A stretch of DNA of 64,000 bases from Ustilago trichophora (GCA_900323505.1 OOIN01000002.1:620001-684000); one strand, 5' to 3'. Counted from the stretch's first letter, positions 1 to 10,154 are shown. Program-made: numbers and translations. The notes: generated by a model from the letters alone, not told the origin.

Positions 1-91
1 CTCTCTCGTTCGGCGTCTCTAATCAATGTCATCGTTTCCGTCAGTTTATTCCTTCCTCCATATCTACATGAGCGCGGGTATATATATCGAG

Positions 92-1372
92 CTATTTGGC
101 TGTGGTCTGTGCTGCTTCGAAAGCGCTAAAAGCCGGGAAAGGTGCATCAAGTTTCTCCACCACCCCTTCCACGAACCTTTCATCCCTCGAGCCGTACATC
201 TGCACCAACCAGGGGATCGACATGATGTAGGCCACGGTGGAGATAAACTGGCGGAAGAGCCACCTGGACGCAGCATACTGCGGGTGGACGATTCCTGGTA
301 CGTACCAGGGCAGGGTTTGGATTTTCTGGACAAACGGCTTGAACTCGCTTTCATACCTTTCGAAGGCGATGGCAGGGTGTTGACCGGGCGAGAGCTGGGA
401 GAGGTGTCCTGCGAGCAGGTAGCCTCCATCGATGGCCAGCGATGTGCCCATGCCGGTAAATGGGGTTGGGGCGTAGGCGGTATCGCCCAGGCAGATGATT
501 CGGTCCTTGTACCATTTCGACAGACGAATCTGATGGATAGATGCAAAGTGGAAGTCATCCGCCTCCTCCATACCTTGCAGCAGACGCGGCGTGATCCAAC
601 CGACATCCTTGAATTCGCTCTTGAGCAGATCCAGTTGAAGTCTACGATTGTGACTCCTAACAGCACTCCTCCACGCATCTTTCTTTGCCTGCGTAGTAGG
701 CATAACGGAGAAGAAGGCCCTCAGCGTACCATGATTGTCGGGCCGAGTTCCAACAGCTCGGCCGTCGAGGGCTTGATGAATGCACCAGTGGTCGCTGTCT
801 TCCTTCAGCCTGGGTACAGTGCCGTAGATGGCGAAGTTGTTCCTGTTAATCACCTGAACCATGTCCTCAGGGAACGCTTGCTTTCGGATGCTAGACCACA
901 CTCCATCGGCAGCCACAAGAATGTCGTATTCCTCTTCCTCACCGGAGTTCAGCTTGACGCGCACCCTATCCTGGCTGTTCTCGAGCACCTGTGTCACGTA
1001 GGTGCCAAAGCGATAGCGAATGTTGGGATGGTCCTTGGTCGCCGAGTGCAGCACATAAGCCAGATCTCCTCGAAGAATCTCGTAGTCCGAGGTGAGGGTA
1101 TCAACACTTTTGGTGAGAGAGAAAGAGGCATAGACCTTGCCATTTTCATCAACGAAACTCGTGCCCTGCTCTGTGGTGTTGTATCGACGAACCTCGTCCA
1201 ACAGGCCCATCTTGTTGATAACGCTGACTGCCGTTCCGCTAATATCGATGTTCTGGCCCTGGCATCGTAGGCTGTCGGCCTTCTCGAGAATGGTGACATG
1301 TGCTCCGGCACGAGAAAGGAAGAAGGCCAAGGTGGGACCTGCGATACCAGCACCGCTGATGAGTACGCGCAT
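92..1372 (-). CDS. FAD-dependent aromatic-hydroxylase-type monooxygenase
   Basis: An intact 426-residue protein of the single-component FAD monooxygenase class (PHBH/TetX/salicylate hydroxylase type, Pfam FAD_binding_3). Such enzymes use NAD(P)H and O2 to hydroxylate small, often aromatic, substrates. The sequence shows the N-terminal dinucleotide-binding GAGIAG at residues 7-12, Glu30 at the end of the second strand (contacts the FAD ribose in this fold), a VAADGVWS segment (DG motif) and the GD motif in CLGDTAYAPTPFTGMG, which binds FAD phosphate. The length is normal for the family and there is no signal peptide; the C-terminal tail has some hydrophobic residues. The ATG immediately precedes the Rossmann strand, so the start is secure. 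The substrate cannot be read from sequence. No biosynthetic neighbours are present, so a degradative or detoxifying role is only inference. Confidence 0.88.
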   Translation of the reverse strand: MRVLISGAGIAGPTLAFFLSRAGAHVTILEKADSLRCQGQNIDISGTAVSVINKMGLLDEVRRYNTTEQGTSFVDENGKVYASFSLTKSVDTLTSDYEILRGDLAYVLHSATKDHPNIRYRFGTYVTQVLENSQDRVRVKLNSGEEEEYDILVAADGVWSSIRKQAFPEDMVQVINRNNFAIYGTVPRLKEDSDHWCIHQALDGRAVGTRPDNHGTLRAFFSVMPTTQAKKDAWRSAVRSHNRRLQLDLLKSEFKDVGWITPRLLQGMEEADDFHFASIHQIRLSKWYKDRIICLGDTAYAPTPFTGMGTSLAIDGGYLLAGHLSQLSPGQHPAIAFERYESEFKPFVQKIQTLPWYVPGIVHPQYAASRWLFRQFISTVAYIMSIPWLVQMYGSRDERFVEGVVEKLDAPFPAFSAFEAAQTTAK

Positions 1373-2192
1373 CTTTGCTAGGGTAAAGATAGTTGATGTG
1401 ATGTTCGCTGGGTAGTGAGGAAGGTGATGAGGATCCGAACGAGTGAGGGCAAGGGCAGGCTCCAGACATGGTCATCTTATATCGCATGAGCACTACTCCG
1501 CATGAAGGTCTTCGAGGGAAGCTTCTCCAGAAGGCTGATTCCGTAGAAAGGCAAGGGGGCCAAAGTGGGGCTCCGCGGTGCAGTCAATTGGACGATCCGC
1601 GAGGGTCCAGCACCTAGAAGGCAACATCCTTCTGGGCGAAACGCGCTAGCCAAGGCATCCCTGCGTTAGCAATACAAGAAGTCAAGCTGAGCCAAGCTTC
1701 TTGCATTGGCAAAACTCGACAGCCTGGTAGAGTGGTTGCAATTCCAGCGCCGCTGCATCCTAGCTGGTCATATTTGTCAGTCCGTCTTTTCCGTCCAAGA
1801 CAGCTACGATGCATGGTCGCCAAAGAGACAACGGGGAGGACGGCGAACAAATAGCGGAGTTCCTGGCTTGCCTCTCAGGAGAGAGAGAAAAGGGTGGGAT
1901 TCGGGCTTGTGTAACAATGCCAGATTAGCGACATCCTGAGATGTAGCGGTTGCCGAGGATGTGGTTCAGACAGCGGCGACAGCTGTTGCAGAAAGGGTTT
2001 GATGTAATTCTGGGCCATGTGTGCTTTTTGTAGCATGGAAATCGGAATACGGTATTCGATGCCAAGAGCCGCCCAACGGATATCTGCCTCCGCTGTGAAA
2101 CGTAAGGTCATTTAGTCAGCGGGTGCAGCGACTTCCGAATCATTTTTCGCTTTTCGCCTCCACACTGATTTTTTTAAACCTTTTTTTTTGGT

Positions 2193-2227
<35 letters not shown>

Positions 2228-2451
2228 GACGCGGTGTCAAAGATGGTCTATGCACGACAGCACGGACCGCTGCCCATTTCCTGCGCCAAAAAAACAACAC
2301 ACAAACAAAACCAAAAAAAAAAAAAAAAGTCTCCACAACGCGTGTGTTCCGACACTTTCTTGAGTCGCATAGCATAGCTGTAGCTTACGGCCTTCCATCC
2401 ATCTCGCTAGAGCTTTCTCAAAGCTTGTTTCTGGTGCTTGCAAGAGCAGCC
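1373..2451. other. Intergenic region, divergent promoters
   Basis: About 1.1 kb separates the divergently transcribed monooxygenase and the serine-rich gene. It contains a 32-base T run (2195-2226), an A-rich stretch near 2311-2328 and one ACGCGT at 2338-2343, about 110 bp before the next ATG. I see no credible gene. Short ORFs here read through the T tract as polyphenylalanine and are artefacts. Confidence 0.6.
2195..2226. repeat. Poly-T tract (32 nt)
   Basis: An uninterrupted run of T, 225 bp upstream of the ATG at 2452. Long homopolymer tracts upstream of fungal genes often exclude nucleosomes. That role is inference, and the length may be affected by sequencing slippage. Confidence 0.9.
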
Positions 2452-3702
2452 ATGATTGGGTGTACAGCAGCCACCCCCACATCTGCTTCCGTACCGGCGA
2501 CGGTAGCGGCAGCGGGTAGCGGCTCCTCAACTCCTCCCCCAGGCGCCACGGCTGCCCATTTCCGACTCGGTCGCACCAGTAGACGCAGTAGCAGTAGCGG
2601 CGCTAGCTGCTCCTCCTCCTCTAGCAACGGTGGCGTTGCTACTGGTATCACTAGTAAACGGAAGAAACGGAGACGACATAGCACATTTTCAAGTGGCATA
2701 GCGTCAGGATCGGATGAGGAAGCCGAAAGAACTGCCAGGCCCACTTTCAGATTGCGCTTGGGGAGCTACGTCTCCGACTTCCGACTAGGAGGAAGATCTA
2801 CTAGAAGTCATTCACCTAGCTCTCCGCTCTTTCAAAGGCCACCTTCACCATCTGGGGCTGTGAGGCAGAGACATCAGCTGCGTATTAGAACCACTGCAGC
2901 TCCGTCGATCCAGGAGGGAGGGATCACCGCTGCAACGACGACGGTGGTTCCACATCAGCCACAGCAGCAATCACAGCAAGTGCTGAAGGAGGTAACAGAA
3001 GATGTGGAGATGGATCTCGACGTGCAATCCACCTTCCAAGCTATGCAAGTCGACTCTCCCACCGCTTCGCCTTCCCCCACAGTCCACCATCCCTTCTTCT
3101 CCACGTCTTCAGCAAGATCACGTCCCAGTCCCAGCCCAATTCCCACCAACCTCCTCTCACCTCTAGTCACCGAAACACGATATCCACGGTCCCCATCACC
3201 ACTTTCTCCAACTGCAGCCTCAGCCTCGCTACCAAGCATTTCCATCGTCGCACACACTTCCACGTCCGCGGTATCTCCGGCTGTTTTTCCCTCACCCACG
3301 TTTCTAGCCGCTCGCCGCAACTCGCGCCATTCTCTATCCATCCACACGCAACACCAACAATCGCATAGCCCAGCAAGTCCTTCCCCTCTAGCACGTTCCG
3401 TCGAGTTCCGGTCAAATCATCAATATACCCCGCATCCGCATCAGTTCCAGCAATCAGCATTCATCTCACAACAGCATCATCAGCATCACGTAAATTCAAC
3501 TTCAAGTTCAAGGTTCCAGCCCTCGTTCCAAGCTCCATCGCAGCTCGATATCAGATCTCCTAAGTCAAGGTCTGCATCTACACCACCTTCACCCATCGCT
3601 TCGACCTCAGAGGAGCAAGTCAAGGGAGCGGTGATACCCGCGTCCCCAGTGAGAAGGCATTCGGACGGCAGACCTTCGCCGTTTCGAAAGCATGCACCTT
3701 GA
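2452..3702 (+). CDS. Serine/proline-rich disordered protein, possibly nuclear
   Basis: I do not recognise the family. From the first ATG after the poly-T tract the protein is 416 residues and almost wholly low-complexity: Ser, Pro, Thr and Ala, with many SP and TP dipeptides that are potential proline-directed kinase sites. A basic cluster, SKRKKRRRHS at about residues 66-75, resembles a nuclear localisation signal. A short more ordered block, FRLRLGSYVSDFRLGG at about residues 98-113, is the best candidate for a conserved motif. Gln/His-rich stretches lie in the C-terminal third. The frame stays open upstream of 2452, but only through non-ATG starts and a polyphenylalanine run, so 2452 is preferred. 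The coding strand shows sustained frame-specific composition over 1.2 kb, which supports a real gene. Function unknown. Confidence 0.65.
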   Translation: MIGCTAATPTSASVPATVAAAGSGSSTPPPGATAAHFRLGRTSRRSSSSGASCSSSSSNGGVATGITSKRKKRRRHSTFSSGIASGSDEEAERTARPTFRLRLGSYVSDFRLGGRSTRSHSPSSPLFQRPPSPSGAVRQRHQLRIRTTAAPSIQEGGITAATTTVVPHQPQQQSQQVLKEVTEDVEMDLDVQSTFQAMQVDSPTASPSPTVHHPFFSTSSARSRPSPSPIPTNLLSPLVTETRYPRSPSPLSPTAASASLPSISIVAHTSTSAVSPAVFPSPTFLAARRNSRHSLSIHTQHQQSHSPASPSPLARSVEFRSNHQYTPHPHQFQQSAFISQQHHQHHVNSTSSSRFQPSFQAPSQLDIRSPKSRSASTPPSPIASTSEEQVKGAVIPASPVRRHSDGRPSPFRKHAP

Positions 3703-3826
3703 TCTCATCCCGCAAATGTTCATCGTGCAAATGCTTCCCTTTCGAGCCTTCGTCTCGAATAGTGTCTTTCAATCGTATTTATGTCACTACACAGTGTTTC
3801 GAAGGTGTGTGTATAAAGTTTATGAA

Positions 3827-4799
3827 TCAGGCCTTCTTTGCGTGCTTTGCAACAGCGATTGGACTGCCTCGCGCAACGCCAGTCCACCACATTGCTCGGA
3901 ACTGTCCATTCAATAAGCGAGCATTCTCGTCAGTTCTTGCATCTTTCCTACTGGATCGAATGTGGGGCACAGGAATACTTACGCAGAAGAGGATGAATGT
4001 GATCATGATGTTGCCGAAGAGCTGTGTGTGACCCCAATGAGCAGAGTGGTGAACAGTTCGCTCGTACTACTCGGTGCGGGTGGCAGGTGATGAAGGAAGT
4101 GAGTGTGATCGGAGGACTTACGAGACTGTTCCAGTTCGCTGGGTTGGCAAGGAGGGTGAACTTGTCGACTGCCGTAGCCTTGTGGACTCCGACGAGGCCA
4201 GTTCGTCTGGGCGGGCCATTCGGGAGGAGCCAGATGGTGAGGCCGATATGTGTCCCTGTTCATCCGCACCAAATACAGAGCTGTGTCAGTCCTCGCTTCC
4301 ATGTACCTCAACCGAGAACCTAGGAGGGTACTTACAATCAGCAGCACCAAGCACAAAAATCAAATACCTGACCAGTCTCTCCAACACCTCATCCTGTCTA
4401 CCCCTCAAGAATTTCCTCAAGGCATAAAACATCAACGCCGAGTTGAGCATGATCAAGAAGTAACAACTTCCCAACTGGCCCAAAGCCATTCTGGTGCTGT
4501 CGGTGAGCACCCCGGCCTGTCGCAGGGAAGATTGCAACTTGGACGCTGGGAAGAAGGCCGGTGGAATTAGTTCGTGGTTGTATCTTTCTGGCAGAACCAA
4601 GGCATAGTAGGTGCCGGCGAGGACTGAGATCGGTTCGAGGATCCCAAAGAAGAAGTACTGTCACATTGCCGATTTCCAATCCAGAACACGCAGGTGAGAT
4701 TAGCGAGAATCACGAGAAGCAGCATAGGGGTGGGTTGATGCTCACCCAGTGATCCGGCAGCGCATCAAAAGCTTTACTGGGGATGGTTTTACTCGGCAT
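3827..4799 (-). CDS. Small polytopic membrane protein, five exons (DUF7704-like)
   Basis: Rebuilt from splice sites on the minus strand: exons 4799-4746, 4657-4336, 4255-4122, 4021-3983 and 3901-3827, separated by introns of 88, 80, 100 and 81 nt. All introns run GT to AG and every junction keeps phase. The product is 207 residues. It begins MPSKTIPSKAFDALPDHW, then a hydrophobic segment with FFFGILEPISVLAGTYYAL, a second helix around GSCYFLIMLNSALMFYAL, a third around LVRYLIFVLGAADWTHI, another at HIGLTIWLLPNG, and a last one at LFGNIMITFILFC. The C-terminus is basic. The layout resembles an uncharacterised fungal integral-membrane family I recall as DUF7704; that assignment is from memory and tentative. 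Function unknown. It is unusually intron-rich for this neighbourhood. Confidence 0.75.
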
Positions 4800-5040
4800 G
4801 ATTGCTTGATTTGAGCACAGAAGTGGATGATGTGGTGGAGAAGAAAGCGAGCCAGCCGCAGGCCATCGCAGTCAAAAAGAAAGCCGTCGGGGATTTGCAC
4901 TATGCAGATCTCGTGTGGAGTTCATGCACCTCTCCTGCAGGCAAAAAAACGGCATTCGCACCGAGGGTGGTCACGTGAAAACACACGCCGCAAGGAGCTT
5001 TTGCATGTTAGGGTGGTAGGCATAACATGACTTTTGCCGC

Positions 5041-5057
5041 ACGCGACTGTGACGCGA
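5041..5057. promoter_or_regulatory. Possible MBF-type boxes upstream of SPC24
   Basis: Two ACGCGA-type hexamers lie at 5041-5046 and 5052-5057, about 255-270 bp before the SPC24 ATG. They resemble the MluI cell-cycle box core bound by MBF in yeasts. The motif is short and the call is weak. Confidence 0.25.
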
Positions 5058-5309
5058 GTCAACCAACACTTTTTCTTTTTTTTTTCGTGTGAGACGCAAT
5101 CAACACTCGCCTGCATGCCGTGCAGCAGCAGCTCAAAGATTGGAATCGTTGGTGGTGTTGGGCGCGACTTCGTTGTTTCTACCACCACCATCATCCGTAT
5201 ATTCCATACATACCTACACTGCTTCTGCTAAGAGAACCCACCTCAAAGAAAGCCACACCATCGAATCATTGCCCCACTGACACCCATCAACTCATCCAAA
5301 CATCCGACC

Positions 5310-6122
5310 ATGTCGACCACAACAACCCCCAAGGAAGATTCATCGGCCCTCATGCCACCCCCATCCACCCTTCCCGCTCACACCTCCACCATTACCGACG
5401 AAGCGCGTCTTACAGACGACGACATCGACTCCCTAATCGCCTCCCTCTCCCCCACTTCGGAACTCGACCATCTGCGATCTATCGAAAAAACCATCCGAGA
5501 GACTCAAACCCGTCGAAAGCGCGAAGAAGAAGAGAACAGGGCAAAAATTCATGCCTTGCAAACATCGCTCAACGACCTTCGCAAGCAATCGACTCGTCAA
5601 GCTGCCGATTGGAGGAGCTTGGCCCAGCATGCGGAAACGATTGAAAAGTTGGACAATAAGAATTTCGACCTGGCAAAGAAGATCAACGAACAGGAAGGTG
5701 TACTTAGCGGGATGCAGAGCGAGATGGTAGAGTTGAAAAGGTTGGCGGAGGAATTGGAGGAAGTGGATGTTGAGGACGAGGCTGAGATGGATCGTGATGC
5801 GTAAGTACTCTACAAAGATCCTCGCCACTCCCACCCATCATACACATAATTTAAAAAAAGCCTATTCATACTGACAACAATCATACCTGGTCAATTGTGA
5901 ACAAACAGCCTCTGCCTACGCATCTTCCGCGGTCTAGGCTTCCTCCCCTCCAAATCTACCGACGCATCATCAGCAACACAAACAGACGACTGGTCAAGCA
6001 TCCTAGTCCGCTCCGACACCCGCAACACGGCCATCCAATTCGATATTCAAACCGCCCACTTGAAACAGAACGAAATCTCTCCCCTCATTCTCGCAGATCA
6101 GATGTGGAAGGCCGCCGAGTAA
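5310..6122 (+). CDS. SPC24: Kinetochore protein Spc24 (Ndc80 complex)
   Basis: Two exons, 5310-5800 and 5909-6122, with a 108-nt GT-AG intron that splits an Ala codon; the product is 234 residues. Spc24 pairs with Spc25 in the Ndc80 complex and links microtubule-binding Ndc80/Nuf2 to the inner kinetochore. The N-terminal region is low-complexity, then residues about 45-160 form a long charged coiled coil (SLIASLSP..., IEKTIRETQTRRKREEEE..., DLAKKINEQEG..., LKRLAEELEEVDVED). The second exon encodes the small C-terminal globular (RWD-like) domain, opening LCLRIFRGLGF as expected for Spc24 and ending in a Trp-containing helix, DQMWKAAE. Length is close to fungal Spc24. The C-terminal domain is lost if the intron is ignored. 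The start is the first ATG in frame. Confidence 0.85.
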
Positions 6123-6340
6123 CATCCTCACCCTTTCCCTCCTTCTTATTCCTGTATACTATGCTCCCCGGCCTTCTTTTTCAGACTGCGAAATACCCAC
6201 ATCGAGCACACATTTCACACTGGCCCAAAATCAGTCATGCTTAGAAGTCGAAAAAATCAATGAGATGCAACGGAGACCAAGAAGCCAGAAACGAGGAGTA
6301 GAGAGCCATCAGATAAGGCGTACAAAAATGTTGATGCTTG

Positions 6341-9300
6341 TCAGCGCATCTCGAAATTGCTTGAGCAACTTTCTGCAGTATGGTGAAGGCTGAGCTGTTG
6401 GTAAGGTTCAGAATTCTCATGGAAGTAAAACCCAGACATTTTTCCCATGGCGCCCAGATCTTCGTACGAATCGTCCTCCTCTGATTGCCACATGTTGGCA
6501 AATGGGTCTTCTCCGCCACCTGCGCTGAGGGGCATGTGTGGACTTGTGGGGGATGCGGGCCAGAAGCCGGGTCCGGAGGGTGGTAGACCGTGCGGTGAGT
6601 GCGGATGATAGATCGGATGGTAGTACGTGACATTGTTCTGCGATGCTTGCTGCTGTTGTTGGTGGAATGCTTGGGCGAGAGAGGCAGTGGGAGAGGTGGA
6701 AGAGAGTGGAAATGAGGGGGCAGAAAGGGACAATTCGCGGCGACGTTGTGTGCGCGCTGCGTACCATTGCGGGCCTGATACTGAAGGAGCAGCGAGATGG
6801 TTAGAAGATCCTGCAGCTGCTGCGGTCGTAGGGTGGGAGAGCGTCGGTGAACCAGCAGGCGAAAGTGTGCTGTGGCCTCCCGTGGTAGTGCTCGCCATGG
6901 AAACGTTGCTATTGCTCCTTCCCCGTGCTTCCGCTCCCGCAGCCGGTGGTCGACCGGCGCTCTCACCAAGTTCCACACAGACATAGTAGAATCCTGCGAA
7001 GCTGGCACCGTTGATATCCCTCACTCGGTGGTCGGGTACCAAGAACTTCTCCTTCCACCGCATAAATACGAACGGTTTATTGAGGTGGTTGAATCGCAGT
7101 CCTGGTTTGGAAAGTGCGGAGCGTAGCGGTCGGAAGGGTGGGAAGCGCGCCCAGTGCTTGAGGTCGTCTGCCTCGGTCGCGCCCCACTTGCCTGTCACAA
7201 AGCCATACCGATCGCCGATGATCTCGGCGTCAAAGTAAGTCGTCAGCTCCGGCCAATCCTCGGTGAGACCTCGAATGTTGAGATATCCACAAAGATGCGA
7301 AACTTCAAGATCGACGTTGACGATGCGGACTGTAACGTCGTACGAGTTGCGACCGGATTTTTGCGTGCCGTTGAAGGTTGCACCCGGATACAAGCATCCT
7401 CTGCCTTTGGGCGGCGTTCGTAGTCGCGACAGCTCGGCGAGCGGGTCAGGCTTGTATGGGTCAAACCAGCGCACATCGCCCCACTTGGCAGCCAGACCTG
7501 ATGCAACCTTGTGATCGTCCACGTCCATGTCCATGCTTTCGTCCTGCTTCTTTCCTTCATCTTCAGCGTGTTGGGGAGTGGAGTCCGCTCGGGAGAAAGA
7601 AAGAGGGTCGAGATGGTACTTGACAGCACGATTGGGATCGATACCCGCGGCGTGCTGCGCCGAAGAAGCTGCCAAGGATGTAGATGTGGAGGACGAGATG
7701 AGGGAAGCTGGGCGTATTTGTTGTGCCGAGTTGTAGAGCTCATCTGCAATCACATGCATCGGAAGCAGGCTGAGGCGGGGCCGGGTCACTGCGCCTGGAC
7801 CATAGGGATCGTCATCCCTGCTGAGAACTGCAGAAGCGTTTGCGCTAGCGGAAGTGCCGACTGCGGCGAAAGGCATCGTGGTAGGGCCTGTGGAAGAACC
7901 AGAGCGGCTGAGGCGCCGTGTCGAGGACGGACGACGCTGCTTGACTCCGCCGGGTATCGCGTTTGCTGGCGCAGGAACATGAGCATGCGACGTTGTTCCA
8001 TGCGTTCCTGTCGATGCATTCAGATGGCTGCTGCTGCGAGATCTGGTTTGCATGGCCGGAGACTGTGCCGATGAGGAAAGAGAAGAAGCGATTGAAGATG
8101 CAACAATGTGAGTTCCGTGCGTGCTGAGCGTTGTTGCTGTCTCAGATATGGGAATGGGTATGCTGGAAGCAGGGAAGCTGACAATGACAGGGGCAGAGGA
8201 AGAGCTTAAACTCTCAGGGCCGAGGCCCGACCCATTGTAGCTGAGGCTTCGGGAGAAGCTGCCAGACCTGCCGAGTGCATACGAAGAGGATCCACCCGCC
8301 GGCGACTCGCCTGCATGGCCATGTACATCTGCACTACGCTGCTGGTCCAAAGCATCTCCGTTGGAAGCTGATGCATCCGCAAAGCGGATTCTGCCGCGGC
8401 TCGTGGATCGTCCGACGCCGGGCGGAGATGATGGTGCGCGCAGAGCCGGAGAAAGGGGGGCACGCTCGAGGGGAGGGAAGGCGGAGGGATCATGCATGTG
8501 GACATCCTCTGCGGACTGAGCGACTGCTGCATCGCCACCAGCGCCCATGTTGTCGACCGAGATGGTAAGCTGGGTCTGAGGAGCATCGATCTGCGGGGTA
8601 GCTGAAGTCGCCGCGTGGCTAGCGTTGGGCGAGAAGTCGGGGTTGGCATCTGTGGAGATGGCTGATTGCGTGCTGTTGTGCGCATTGCTGTTCTGCGCTT
8701 CAGAGTTTGGTGTCCTGGATGTGTCGCTTTGCGATTGCTGGGTATCAATGGTATGGGAAGAGGCTGAGGCAGGCGGTATTTGTGTCGAAGGCGAGACAGC
8801 AGTCTGCGTACTGGCAGCTGTAGGTAATGCGAGATTGGCAGCAGCGGCGGCATCTGCAAGCTGAGCGGCGCATTGGGTGCAGACTGCATGACGATCTGCA
8901 TCAACGGGGATGGACTCGTCGGTGTTGAGATGACGAGAAAGAGCAACTGCAGCTGCCGCGTTGATGGCAGAGGTGAGGCTCTGATGTGGCTGAAGTCGAT
9001 GCTGGGAGCGAATCGAATCGGGTGCAAATGCATACGAGGAAGGGCTGGGTGCCGACATGGAAGCTGAGGATGACGTGCGAGGCAGACTTGGCTGGCGGTC
9101 TTGCGAGGACGGAAGAGCGTCGAGGAGTTGGCCGCAACGAGCGCAGTGTTTGGGTTGGGCAAGAGTGGACTCTGAGCGTCTCAAACCATCGCTGTCGCTC
9201 TGGTGTGAACTGCTGCCTGCGACGATGCTGCTTTCATCGGGATTGCCTTCGAGTCGATGTGCCGATGTAGAAGGTTCGGCTGTGATTGACTGACGATGGT

Positions 9301-9373
9301 CCAGAGCAGGCACCGTCTCAGCCGGAGCTGGATTGGAAGTGGTGGGAATGGTGAAAGATGGTCCAGGCGTCAT
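6341..9373 (-). CDS. GID4: Gid4/Vid24, degron receptor of the GID/CTLH ubiquitin ligase
   Basis: A 1010-residue intact protein. Gid4/Vid24 is the substrate receptor of the GID E3 ligase, which in yeast binds Pro/N-degrons of gluconeogenic enzymes and triggers their degradation when glucose returns. The Vid24 beta-barrel begins near residue 635: YPGATFNGTQKSG, DLEVSHLCGYLNIRGLTEDW, TTYFDAEIIGDRYGFVTGKW, KHWARFPPF, FMRWKEKFLVPDHRVRDI and GASFAGFYYVCVE (near residue 796). The last expected strand, GFYFHENSEPYQQLSL, sits only near residue 984, so about 175 low-complexity residues are inserted inside the fold. The N-terminal 600 residues are disordered Ser/Ala/Thr-rich sequence with two CxxC pairs (CARC near 78, CTQC near 163). 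Yeast Gid4 is about 360 residues, so this one is greatly enlarged. The start is the first ATG. Confidence 0.92.
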   Translation of the reverse strand: MTPGPSFTIPTTSNPAPAETVPALDHRQSITAEPSTSAHRLEGNPDESSIVAGSSSHQSDSDGLRRSESTLAQPKHCARCGQLLDALPSSQDRQPSLPRTSSSASMSAPSPSSYAFAPDSIRSQHRLQPHQSLTSAINAAAAVALSRHLNTDESIPVDADRHAVCTQCAAQLADAAAAANLALPTAASTQTAVSPSTQIPPASASSHTIDTQQSQSDTSRTPNSEAQNSNAHNSTQSAISTDANPDFSPNASHAATSATPQIDAPQTQLTISVDNMGAGGDAAVAQSAEDVHMHDPSAFPPLERAPLSPALRAPSSPPGVGRSTSRGRIRFADASASNGDALDQQRSADVHGHAGESPAGGSSSYALGRSGSFSRSLSYNGSGLGPESLSSSSAPVIVSFPASSIPIPISETATTLSTHGTHIVASSIASSLSSSAQSPAMQTRSRSSSHLNASTGTHGTTSHAHVPAPANAIPGGVKQRRPSSTRRLSRSGSSTGPTTMPFAAVGTSASANASAVLSRDDDPYGPGAVTRPRLSLLPMHVIADELYNSAQQIRPASLISSSTSTSLAASSAQHAAGIDPNRAVKYHLDPLSFSRADSTPQHAEDEGKKQDESMDMDVDDHKVASGLAAKWGDVRWFDPYKPDPLAELSRLRTPPKGRGCLYPGATFNGTQKSGRNSYDVTVRIVNVDLEVSHLCGYLNIRGLTEDWPELTTYFDAEIIGDRYGFVTGKWGATEADDLKHWARFPPFRPLRSALSKPGLRFNHLNKPFVFMRWKEKFLVPDHRVRDINGASFAGFYYVCVELGESAGRPPAAGAEARGRSNSNVSMASTTTGGHSTLSPAGSPTLSHPTTAAAAGSSNHLAAPSVSGPQWYAARTQRRRELSLSAPSFPLSSTSPTASLAQAFHQQQQQASQNNVTYYHPIYHPHSPHGLPPSGPGFWPASPTSPHMPLSAGGGEDPFANMWQSEEDDSYEDLGAMGKMSGFYFHENSEPYQQLSLHHTAESCSSNFEMR

Positions 9374-10116
9374 GGTGGATTGTACTTTGTCGCAGCGTAT
9401 CAGGGATCAGGGTGCTAGAAGCAAGTGATGTCCGTTAGCTGGCAAACGCAAACCGGATAGATCCGATCTTTGAGGATTCCTCTGCGATCAAAAGCGGTTG
9501 ACAAACTGGATCGCGGCCGGCGTTGCGTGAGCAAGTATCGGAATCGGACGATCCGATCGATGACTACGCCCTTCGTCTTCGAAAACGGCGATTGAGGTGG
9601 CACTAGATGATAGAGATAGTAGCGATCTGGGTGATTTGATCAGGTTTCGAACCTGTCACACCAGATCGGAGCGATGCTATTGCCTTTTGCTGTGTCCTGG
9701 AAGATCCACAGAATCGATGTCACCTTTTGGTAGCGTTGATGGTGAAGAGATGTCCTGAGGACGACCTAGATTGCCCCAATGTCAATGAAGAAAGCATAAG
9801 AAGGAGAAAAGGAGGAGGAGGAGCGGGAGAAGATACCAGACTGGGTTCAGATGAGATAGTCCAACTCCACACACAGACACACAGAGGCAGACACACCCCC
9901 TCTCTGTTGGGCGCGTGAGTGTGACTTGCTGCAGACACAGAGAGAGATGATGCGGACAGATTCCGAGCTTGCAGGGCGAGGGCATAAGCAGGACAGTTCT
10001 GGCACAGCAACCAAGTAACAATTGACTGAACAGGTGCCTTTCAATCTCCACACTACGCAACCACGCGCGCTCACTCTCATTCTCAGTCACAGTCACAGTC
10101 ACAAGAGAAAAGATTC

Positions 10117-10154
<38 letters not shown>

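Noticed and set aside
26..1270. 414-codon plus-strand ORF over the first gene
   Set aside because: Antisense of the FAD monooxygenase, whose motifs are unmistakable; the plus-strand frame has no family signature.
2188..2451. N-terminal extension of the serine-rich protein through polyphenylalanine
   Set aside because: It needs a TTG start and translates the poly-T tract; the ATG at 2452 is preferred.
9641..9655. tRNA B-box-like GGTTTCGAAC near 9643
   Set aside because: It is part of a short palindrome, no A box or acceptor stem could be built around it.
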